36,746 bases of DNA, taken from the NCBI GenBank assembly GCA_946803715.1, contig CAMPET010000120.1, positions 15,101 through 51,846 of the forward strand. The letters are read 5' to 3'. Source of the DNA: Beroe ovata. Lineage: Eukaryota; Ctenophora; Nuda; Beroida; Beroidae. The notes beneath the pieces are model-generated. The model did not search any database. It was not told the origin of the DNA and was given only the letters and a program-made list of their open reading frames with translations. This document shows, one piece after another, positions 1 through 8,256 of the stretch (positions are counted from its first letter, which is position 1; each line of letters begins with the position of its first letter). The position numbers and the translations under genes were made by a program.

Positions 1-20
1 CACACACACACACACACACA
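1..20. repeat. (CA)n microsatellite at window edge
   Basis: Ten uninterrupted CA units open the window; the array probably continues upstream. The opposite end of the window also finishes in a (TG)n run. Confidence 0.95.
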
Positions 21-1119
21 CGGTAGAAATAGCTGGGATGAGGGTCGATTCATATTGCAGCAGCGAGATGAACCTGATAATATGTATCCTGAAACAACTT
101 TCATCAGGATTTGAGTGATATAGTATACACAATTTGAACACAGACAGATATACAGGCTATGCAGCGGTATGTGTGAAAATGTAGAATCCTGGCCATGTAA
201 ATGCATCAAAATTTCGTCACATCTCTGCTTTATTTTCACTTCTCAGGACTTGTCAGGTTTCCTCTGAAATCGAGATTCTGTCGAAACATCCCACACCTAA
301 CACGATGTACTCCCGATTGCTTGAACAATGAACAAGAATAGTTGTGATTTTCATCAAGGGCAAGAAACTTCGCATTATTTTCTGCTTCGATGATCGGTGA
401 CGGAATGCTCCTAGGTACAAAATGCTTCTTAGGTACAATAAGCCGATTGGCCAATTTGTTAAGTCGTTTCAGATGACGCATATTTGTAACGCGCGATGCA
501 CTCCTCAATATATGAGTTTGAGATCATACACGCATTCCCGTGCCGCGCATTCATATACATATTGGCCATCATTACTCCAGCGCGCGACCTCGATCAATAT
601 CTGAGTGATTTTCTCAATATGACATTGATAGCTGCGGTAAGCCAGTTTCATAATCAAAACTCGAGATTTATCATGGAACGGTAGAATTAGAAATACATGA
701 AATCTCATGGCACTACAGCACGTCAGCACATGATTGAAGATGTCCCAAGATCTCTCGTGAAAGTCAAAAGTATCAACACAATTATTGAAATTTATCCGCG
801 TGCGCGCTCAACATTTAAATAGGTTAAGATTTGAACATCAATATAGGTTAACAATTACGTAAATACTAAATAGGTAGGTAATTGTCTTTTAGTGTTTCGT
901 CATGTTCTCAGGGGAATAGAGAAAGGCATTGTCGGGGAAGGATCCGAAATGAGTACGATCACGTGACAGCCTTTTCGTATTATCATTGGTTGTACCTGTT
1001 TTCTCATGTTTCAATCGCTGTCACGTGATCACAAACATTTGGGACCCAAACCCCAATAATACCATCCTCTATAACAGTCCAACTCAATCGCAGAGTCCAT
1101 TATAGTAATCGTTCCATCG
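21..1119. other. Intergenic, no gene seen
   Basis: AT-rich sequence downstream (3' side) of the minus-strand receptor gene. Short open frames here have no recognisable protein character. The only structured element seen is the inverted E-box repeat at 957-1030. The reverse complement of 228-235 contains AATAAA, a possible but distant polyadenylation signal for a minus-strand transcript. Confidence 0.6.
957..1030. promoter_or_regulatory. Inverted repeat with two TCACGTGA sites
   Basis: GATCACGTGACAGC at 957-970 is repeated as its exact reverse complement at 1017-1030. The 46-base spacer contains CATTGGTT, a CCAAT-type sequence. CACGTG is the canonical bHLH-ZIP E-box core (MYC/MAX, USF, MITF/TFE type). 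The block lies about 90 bases beyond the stop of the minus-strand gene, so it may serve a gene to the left or be bidirectional. Regulatory function is inferred. Confidence 0.5.
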
Positions 1120-2574
1120 CTAACCCGAGCTGTAGGTCTTTTCATGTGATCTCGTCAGTTGGCCTCGCCTCGCAGAAACCACATACACACACATTGCCGT
1201 CAAGACGACGAAGAAAGCCAGCCCAACACCGACTATAACAAAAGTGCTCCCGTTACTAGCCTTCGGTTGCTTTACCCCCATGTTTCCTTTTTCCAACACA
1301 ACCGCAACGGTGGTGGTGTTTTTGGTGATCGGATCAAACACTCCGCATTTCCATATTTCGACTTTTCCGGTGTTTGGAATCAAAATTTCATACCTTGCAG
1401 GGAATTTCTTTGTAATCTCAGCCGAATCAATTCTTTTCGATAGGTTTTGTAGGTTGTAAACCACTTCTTTTTCGTCCAGAACTTCGATTAAAACGACGCT
1501 CATTTCATTTTCGAGGGAGAATTCCGAGAAAATGACCGTGCAGTTTGCAGCAGGAGTCTCGCCCTCAGTCACTTCAGTCGTGTTGGTACTGTTTACCGCC
1601 AGAAGTTCAACTCGGCTGAAGACATGTTCCTTTGACGCAACTTTGCACATACCAGATTCAAAAGAGCTGTTGTCCAGAGTGAAAACTTTTGAGAATGACG
1701 AACTTGAATTCCGATCCATTACCGAAAATCTTGTCATGTCATTTCCGTCTTGATCAAACCACCTGACCTTCAAATTCCCCGGTTTTGGAGCCCGTGAACT
1801 TGTACATGTCAGCGGAACATCATCACCGTCGAACAGGAATTTCCGATTCGGGGTCAGGGTCAGCGGGATCACGGTATCATCCATACAGAAACTCATGGGA
1901 GTGAAAACGAGCTGTGCCGTTTCATTGGCCCGTTTCACGCCGCTATAGCACAGATGAGGGGCATCTCTCCAACCTTCAAACATCTTGTACACGTAGAAAT
2001 CGTCGCAATCGAACTTCTTCACAAAGTAAGTGCCCCTTACGACCGCACACCGATCATCGCCACTATCCGAGTTCTTGTCACTGTGAAGTAACCGGAACAG
2101 AGTGGTCCTATCATCGCCGCTATCCTGGTCCACCGCTACCAGCGCCATCTGGTAAAACCCGTTACAGTGCCCACGGGGTGGGCATTGCGTCTCATCGGGA
2201 TACTCCTTGATAACGGTATACGGACCGGCATCGAATCTTATCCAATGTGTCGTTAGATCGATATCACAATCCCCACATGTACCTGGCCTATCGACTATTT
2301 CCGGATCAAACGAGCATCCTGTGAGCATGGATCTATCCCAGGCTACGTTGTCATGGATACCCTTGTACTTTGTGTTTAGCCCGTACGAGAGGTAACTCTG
2401 TGGGTCGGAGCAGTTGGGCGGGAGATCAGAGAGCATGGTCGGGGTGGAAGAAATGATGGGTTTGTGGCTGATAGCTTGAGCGAGGAGTGGGTTTTGTAGG
2501 ACACGGAATGCGTGCGGAGTAGTGGAGAAGACAGCCAGGAGGAGGAGGGGGAGGGGAAGTGTGGATTGCATCAT
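1120..2574 (-). CDS. Type I membrane receptor-like protein, D8C-like plus Ig-like domains
   Basis: This is a 484-residue protein in one uninterrupted frame, starting at a Met-Met pair (2574). Residues 1-23 form a signal peptide (LPLPLLLLAVF core). Residues about 50-215 are cysteine-rich with WIRFDAG, CPPRGHCNG and CDDFYVYKM, a pattern resembling the D8C domain of uromodulin, GP2 and related surface proteins. Residues about 240-325 look like an Ig-like domain (VPLTC, KVRWFDQDG, SGMCKV). A second, weaker Ig-like segment spans 330-428 (ANCTV to WKCGV). Residues 444-466 are a transmembrane helix, followed by a short tail (SARRGQLTRSHEKTYSSG). Several N-x-S/T sites support extracellular exposure. 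It may act in adhesion or recognition; the ligand is unknown. A TATA-like ATATATTATT (minus strand, near 2600-2610) lies just upstream. Domain names come from pattern recognition, not a profile search. Confidence 0.82.
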   Translation of the reverse strand: MMQSTLPLPLLLLAVFSTTPHAFRVLQNPLLAQAISHKPIISSTPTMLSDLPPNCSDPQSYLSYGLNTKYKGIHDNVAWDRSMLTGCSFDPEIVDRPGTCGDCDIDLTTHWIRFDAGPYTVIKEYPDETQCPPRGHCNGFYQMALVAVDQDSGDDRTTLFRLLHSDKNSDSGDDRCAVVRGTYFVKKFDCDDFYVYKMFEGWRDAPHLCYSGVKRANETAQLVFTPMSFCMDDTVIPLTLTPNRKFLFDGDDVPLTCTSSRAPKPGNLKVRWFDQDGNDMTRFSVMDRNSSSSFSKVFTLDNSSFESGMCKVASKEHVFSRVELLAVNSTNTTEVTEGETPAANCTVIFSEFSLENEMSVVLIEVLDEKEVVYNLQNLSKRIDSAEITKKFPARYEILIPNTGKVEIWKCGVFDPITKNTTTVAVVLEKGNMGVKQPKASNGSTFVIVGVGLAFFVVLTAMCVYVVSARRGQLTRSHEKTYSSG

Positions 2575-3134
2575 GGGTTAGCTGGGGGGAGAGGGGAGAA
2601 TAATATATAGCATGATTGTAAAGGGACGATAAGAGGGGAGATAATAGTGATTATTTAGAGATTATTTGCGAAAAAAGGGTATGATTTCATTTCGCCACGT
2701 TTGCAGCGGTCCTCGCAGAGTACGAGAGTTGGCATTCTAATTCATATTGCGATAATCAATATGGATGGAATAATAATATGATCTTTATCTGTGTTCATGA
2801 TGTACTGTGACAGCGGTAGTGTACAGGAACTTAGGTTATAAACTCAGAGTCAGCTTAGGTTATCAACTTAAGTTAGGTAACAAACTAAAGTTAGGTTTCA
2901 AACTCCAGCTAGAGCTGTTCAATCCTAATTCCAACAGCAAGAAATGTTACTGATGTATCACTGCTGGAATAATGAACTTTTTGAGGATATAATTAAATTT
3001 AAAGGTGTATCCTCAGAGGTTTTTTAGCAATCCATTAGCAAGCAGCCCATTTTGAACGGAATGTCGACTGAACTTCTTATTTTGCGAGAGACGCCAGTTA
3101 GTTTCGTCTCATTTCATTCGAAATGAATTTTTTC
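2575..3134. other. Intergenic, with a short degenerate tandem repeat
   Basis: No gene is seen. About 2829-2904 holds four or so degenerate copies of a 17-24 base unit built around CTTAGGTTATCAACT / AAGTTAGGTAACAAACT. The rest is plain AT-rich spacer containing the likely promoter of the minus-strand receptor gene. Confidence 0.55.
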
Positions 3135-3620
3135 TGCACACCAATACAACATTATTCCATGCAGTATAATGACCTTCCATGATTGATTTTCAATATCATA
3201 TTTATGATTTGTCTGATAAAAGTTAGGCTCCAATCATGAATAATGAATATGCAGTCAAAACATGATGTATGATGATTTAAGTAGGGTGAGACAGAAATCA
3301 GTCCAAAAACTTGGACTAGAAAGTATCGGTCCATATACTTATTGGGCATTTTGGAGGCAAAAAGGGGGCGCTTNTGCACACCAATACAACATTATTCCAT
3401 GCAGTATGATGCTTCAGTGATTGATTTTCAATATCATATCTATGATTTGTCTGATAAAAGTTAGGCTCCAATCATGAATAATGAATATGCAGTCAAAACA
3501 TGTATGATGAAAGATGGTTTGAGGAGGGTGAGACAGAAATCGGTCAAAAAACTTGGACTAGAAAGTATCGGTCCATATGCTTATTGGGCATTTTGGCAAA
3601 AAGGGGCGCTTTCGGGGCGA
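3135..3620. repeat. Direct duplication of ~240 bp across an N (likely assembly join)
   Basis: Sequence from TGCACACCAATACAACATT at 3135 is repeated from 3375 with small differences (GACCTTCCATGATTG versus GCTTCAGTGATTG). A single N at 3374 sits exactly at the start of the second copy. The first copy breaks off inside the G-rich run that the second copy continues. This is what two allelic contigs joined end to end would look like, although a real tandem duplication cannot be excluded. Confidence 0.8.
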
Positions 3621-3706
3621 AAAGGGGCACTCTGGGGCGGAAAGGGGGCCAAAAAGGGGGCGTTTTTGGGGCAAAAAGGGGGCGTCGGCGGAGTAGTAAA
3701 TAGCCG
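3594..3706 (-). repeat. Dispersed G/C-skewed repeat, copy 1
   Basis: A purine-rich array of GGGGCNAAAAGGGG-type units ends in GGGGGCGTCGGCGGAGTAG. Its reverse complement matches copies at 9291-9375 and 35558-35640, which share a leader TCCGCCGACGCCCCCTTT or a near variant, followed by GCCCCC(A/T)n units. The Gly/Lys-rich translations across it are low-complexity artefacts, not a gene. Confidence 0.75.
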
Positions 3707-3720
3707 CTCATTGCTTGTAT

Positions 3721-6040
3721 AAAAATTTCATCACCAAATTGAAGAACTTATCAATACCGTAGTGGTAGTGATCTAACTCTAAATTAGAACCATCTTAATT
3801 CGGTTAAAACACCCACCTCGTACTCTCCATGAAACAGCCGTATATCCTCAGACTCTGAGAAACCTCGCACAGCTTCAGCCATGTGGACCAATGCAAACCC
3901 TCATCATTTGTAAGCGAACCCCTCAGTAAATCACTTGGACTGAAAATTGATAACGTTAATATGTATCACATTTATTACAAGAGAACAAGAGGATTGAATT
4001 TCAAGAAGGTAGTTGGTTATTCCTGGATTTTTTATACTTTTTCCAAGAATTCGCCAAATTTTCTTTCTGGTGCTTTTATAATCCAGGGTATTTCGATGCA
4101 GTTCATGAAGAAAGCTGAGTGATCGTTGGTAATATCTTTTTGTATGATTTTCTGATCGATTTTGATTGCTCTCAGGCTATGTTTTTCGGAAGGAGTGTAC
4201 TTAGTACAACACTTCTTCTGTTTGTCTACGAGTTACTGTTCTCAGGTAATTGCATAAGTTTGGCATGTGAATTTGAAACATTTTTACTGAATTTTTACTT
4301 GATTTTTATGGAGGTAATTGATTTTTCAATGGCAATCTGCACAATACATTTTCATTTTTGTACCAGTTTCAGTTAGCTTACCACATTACACCAATCCTAA
4401 AGTATCAAACTTCATTCACGTGAGATCAATATATGCTGGTGAATCGTGAAAAATCAGTAGAAAAATCGTGAAAAATCAGTGGAAAAACGTTTGATTCGCC
4501 AGATGCAACATGTGACCTTGAATACCACTTTATGACTAGAGTCGTGTCATGACCGGCAATTCAGTGCCTAACACTAAAAGAAAAGAGCATTTCTTCCAAT
4601 GATCTTGTATGTTCTCAGCGAATTCCAATGCACATTATATGTATTGTTCTCAAATCAATGACAACTTTGCTCTGACCTTATCAGGGAAGGGAAACGCTAA
4701 GAATTGCTCTGGAGGTAGATGGAAGGATTCTGGTTCTAGTTCTCAATAGAAACAGGTAGTATATGTGCTACCTACTGTCGGCGCCGCGCAATCGTGATTC
4801 CTCGCCAGGGTGAAATCCCGCCAGCGAGGTTAAGGAGCAATCCTTCAAAACAGGTAGAAGGTACTCCTCACTGATTTAAGATTTTGATCTACGGTGCCTG
4901 AACATTTATGTTTTCTCTCCGGTTCCCTGGCGCCACTAAGGCTAACATAGGTTCCACTTTCAAGGTTTGATGACTTAAGAGATGAATTCACCAACTAACT
5001 CCGAAACTCTGCTGTTCATGTTGCTCAAGAGCTGTTTCTATCAATTAAAGTTCTCAGTTTCCCTCATTCAACTACATGTTCAACTACATCATTTCCAGTG
5101 AGGTATCGACCCTACCCAGAGTCCTGGTTCAGAGCCCTTCACTTCGGCTCATTCCTCAGCGTCGAGCACCTTCATGTCAATACCAGGTAAATGGTAATAG
5201 CTAGATATAGTGGGGATACCAGGTAGTGGGGATACCAGGTAGTGGGGATACCAGGTAATAGCTGGATACCAGGTAATGAACAATCAGGATGTCATTGCAT
5301 TGAGTGGCCTCTCAAAACAGGAAATCATTCCTTGATATTATTTAAAACTTGTTATCATTCTGTAAAAAGTGAAAAATTTCTCTGCCTTTGTAAACTGATA
5401 CAATGATGAGAGGGAAGTATAATATCTTTGACGAATTTTGCAGAATATGGCAACAGATAAGACATGTTCTAGTTGGCTGTTGAGTGTTGGCACATTGCCA
5501 AATTCTGCACAATTGTCTTTCAGAACTGCATGATATAACCCGTGTTTCAGGGTCATGTAGATGATGAGTCTGATGTTTTCTCACTGGTGGTGGTGTCACT
5601 CTGTGATGGAATCAGGTAAAGACTATATACTTGTCACGATTTCTGTTTTGTTTTTCACAGCTGTCGCTATGATGGATCAGGAGGGTTACACAGATTTTCA
5701 TCTCTGATAAATATAATTTGACACTTCTGATCAATACACGTGGATCACAGAGTTCACCTTAGGTGACCCTTCTGATCCACGTTGCGATATCCATGTCGTG
5801 TATGGATCAGAAGGGTGAAATAGTATTTTTCTTCCCGTCTGACCCACCTACGGGGGCTCCTACTCCATTATAGTGAGACTGCATCCACAACTGTCACAGT
5901 CTACCGCTGTCACGACTGGAAGTTTATAACAGTGAAACGCGCTGTATTGTCACGTGACAAGTTTCTCCACGAGCAACTTTCTCCATGGCAGTCAAAGAAC
6001 CATGATTCTCATTCAGTACTGACAGTGACACAGACAGAGA
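3721..6040. other. Intergenic with small repeats and hairpins
   Basis: No gene is recognised. Seen: a double ATCGTGAAAAATCAGT repeat (4443-4483); a structured block at about 4750-4860 with hairpin GGTAG/CTACC, a GC-rich hairpin CCTCGC/GCGAGG (4800-4829) and flanking AAACAGGTAG direct repeats; and tandem GGATACCAGGTAGTGG units (about 5205-5275). Short open frames here lack protein-like composition. Confidence 0.6.
5766..5816. repeat. Inverted repeat / hairpin upstream of receptor gene
   Basis: ACCCTTCTGATCCA at 5766-5779 pairs perfectly with TGGATCAGAAGGGT at 5803-5816 across a 23-base loop. A third, imperfect copy of the arm (ATGGATCAGGAGGGT) lies near 5673, and TCACCTTAGGTGA just upstream is itself palindromic. 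It could be a remnant of a small inverted-repeat transposon or a regulatory hairpin. Confidence 0.6.
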
Positions 6041-6066
6041 TTGCAAATGCTTATATAAAATATAAG
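5951..6066 (+). promoter_or_regulatory. Putative promoter of the SRCR receptor: E-box and TATA
   Basis: TCACGTGACA (core 5951-5956) lies about 100 bases upstream of a TATA-like TATATAAAA at 6052-6060. The ATG at 6149 is about 90 bases further on, leaving a short 5' leader. The spacing fits a TATA promoter; the assignment is by sequence only. Confidence 0.5.
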
Positions 6067-6148
6067 TAATAATCAACTTGAACTAAAAGTAGCTATTCGT
6101 GATCCGGTCATCACTGCCAACTTAAGAAATTTTCACTTGTTTGCCGGT

Positions 6149-7861
6149 ATGAACTATATCTCAGCGCTGTTCACTCTATCCACCAGCCTATCTTGGGCGA
6201 TGGTTGATGCGAGGTTCTATCTCCTACAGTCTAATGGGGAGAATGGGAATAACATAAGTGGGCTTCTCGTAGCAGAAAAAGTAGGATCAAGAAGTACTGG
6301 ATTAGTATGTGTCGAGTATGGCTATCGTTTTGATGAGGTAGCAGCCACCGTCATTTGCAGAGAAATGGGACAAAGTAAATCAGTGTCTTGGCACAGTAGT
6401 GAACAATCCATCAACAACATGCTAGCAGCACTGGTAAATGTCCGCTGCACTGACCCGACCAAATCATTTTCAATTACCTGCTCATATTCGACCCCATTTA
6501 GTCCAGGATTACATTCTTATTACAGCACTAGCCACTACGCTTACTGTAACATATTCGTACATCTAACATGCTCAGATGACTGTAAAGAAAACTATTACAA
6601 GAAGTCTGGTACTTGCAAACCATGTCCCGTGGGAAGTCTGTCTGTCACGGGTTCAACAACTTGTCTCTGCGAGGCTGGGTCATACTTCAACATTGGAAAA
6701 GACGAGTGTGAGAAATGCCTGGCCGGTTACTATGGCATAGAGGGGTTAACCGAATGTCTCAAATGCCCAACCGGTACTAATTCCACTGAGGGTGCCACAT
6801 TCTGTTTGTGTCCTCACGGCCAGTACTTTAGTCAGGGCCACTGCAAAGAGTGCCCTCCCAACAAGTACAGCAAGGGTAACCTCACGGAGTGCATTCCCTG
6901 CCCACCAGGGTCTCACAGTGAGGCAGGTTCTCACACCTGCAACTGTTCTGGGGGAATGTTCGAGAACAATGGAACATGTGAGGTGTGTCCCACGGATTAC
7001 TACAGCTACACCGGCAGCACAAGCTGCACCAAGTGTCCTGGGGAATACAAATCTGCTCTGTACCAGTCGTTCTGTGTGTGTCCACCAGGACTCTACTGGA
7101 ACAGGGTGAAGAGAAACTGTACACAATGCCCGGTGAACCAATACAACCCATTCTCCAACAAGACATCCTGTATCCAGTGCCCGGAACTCGCCACTGCACC
7201 GGCCGGTTCCACAACTTGCTACTGTAAAGCTGGATACATGGTAACTACTGACTTATACGACCGTCAGATATGTGAGATATGTCCAGAAAACACATTCAGC
7301 GGGAAGGGAGCAACTAAGTGTCTCCTATGCCCACACTTCAAGGCGGCAGCCCCGGGGTCAGAGTTCTGTTACAGATGCTCCCTTGGTCAGTACTGGGATA
7401 ACCACACTTGTATACAATGTCCGGAACACCTGTATGGAGATGGAGTCCATTGCTTTGAATGTCCCCCTGGATTTGGTGTAGAGAGCGGCTTCTGCTACAA
7501 AGACACTGACATTTCCAGTCCTCTGGGGAGACTTGGCAGTGGCAATGAAGGAGTGGTTTCCTGGTTAGTGATCTTAACGGTGATCTGTTTGGCGATTGTT
7601 GTCTGTCTGGCGGCTGCTGTCTGTAGAATAGTGGGAATTGTGAGAGGTCTTATCGCGAGGATGAAGCAAGGAAAAGGGGAGCGAGTGGAGGCTGATCAAG
7701 TGGGTGAAGAGGGAGGGGAGAGAATCCGACTCCAGAATATTCTACAGTCAGATAAAGTGCATGATGGGGCGGAATCTCCAGGCTGCTCTGCTGAGTGCAA
7801 CACAAGGGAGGGACAGACCAACATGAAACATCTACGAACACATTTGATCAATTGCAGATAA
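6149..7861 (+). CDS. SRCR and cysteine-repeat (GCC2/GCC3-type) transmembrane receptor
   Basis: The protein has 570 residues in one exon. The first ATG of the frame (6149) gives a good signal peptide (MNYISALFTLSTSLSWAMVDA). Residues about 35-142 resemble a scavenger-receptor cysteine-rich domain (TGLVCVEYGY, VAATVICREMGQ, LVNVRC, VHLTCS). Residues about 145-460 hold roughly seven tandem modules of the form C-x(2)-C-P-x-G-x-x-S-x(6)-T-x-C-x-C, as in ephrin-receptor-like GCC2/GCC3 repeats. Residues 472-492 are a transmembrane helix (WLVILTVICLAIVVCLAAAVC), followed by a 78-residue charged tail with no kinase domain. It is likely a surface receptor or adhesion molecule of the expanded SRCR families seen in sponges, cnidarians and echinoderms. 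The ligand is unknown. The lack of introns contrasts with the multi-exon ADAM next door. Confidence 0.85.
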   Translation: MNYISALFTLSTSLSWAMVDARFYLLQSNGENGNNISGLLVAEKVGSRSTGLVCVEYGYRFDEVAATVICREMGQSKSVSWHSSEQSINNMLAALVNVRCTDPTKSFSITCSYSTPFSPGLHSYYSTSHYAYCNIFVHLTCSDDCKENYYKKSGTCKPCPVGSLSVTGSTTCLCEAGSYFNIGKDECEKCLAGYYGIEGLTECLKCPTGTNSTEGATFCLCPHGQYFSQGHCKECPPNKYSKGNLTECIPCPPGSHSEAGSHTCNCSGGMFENNGTCEVCPTDYYSYTGSTSCTKCPGEYKSALYQSFCVCPPGLYWNRVKRNCTQCPVNQYNPFSNKTSCIQCPELATAPAGSTTCYCKAGYMVTTDLYDRQICEICPENTFSGKGATKCLLCPHFKAAAPGSEFCYRCSLGQYWDNHTCIQCPEHLYGDGVHCFECPPGFGVESGFCYKDTDISSPLGRLGSGNEGVVSWLVILTVICLAIVVCLAAAVCRIVGIVRGLIARMKQGKGERVEADQVGEEGGERIRLQNILQSDKVHDGAESPGCSAECNTREGQTNMKHLRTHLINCR

Positions 7862-8194
7862 ATTTTTTAACAATGATTTTTTGAAGTTGTCAATTTGTGG
7901 AAATTGTTTGGAAACGTCAACTAAACACGGGCCAAATCTAAACTCTGTGGAATTTCGGAGTCAAAATTATATCATTATCTTGATACACCATCAGGGATCC
8001 AGATTCCAGATAGTGAAAAAAGTGAAAATTTTATTTGTGTAAACTTATAAATTGAAAATAGTTAGTTAAGAAGACTATTTATTGTGGTGTGGGTGTCACA
8101 ACTGTTTTTGTGTTCGGAGAACTGCGCGGTTGTTCTCAAAGATCAAGCTCTTGCGATCCGATAAATCACGCTCTAACATTGTGATAGGTATCAA

Positions 8195-8200
8195 AATAAA
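8195..8200 (+). promoter_or_regulatory. Polyadenylation signal AATAAA
   Basis: AATAAA lies 334 bases after the stop of the SRCR receptor and just before the first recognised ADAM exon, suitably placed to end the receptor transcript. Confidence 0.45.
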
Positions 8201-8256
8201 AATCTCTTAATTTGATTTGATTGTTCGAACACTTGGCAACAGAACATTATCCACAG

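Noticed and set aside
3474..3722. Open frame rich in Gly/Lys (KGAxxGxKGG)
   Set aside because: It is the translation of the G-rich dispersed repeat, not a protein gene.
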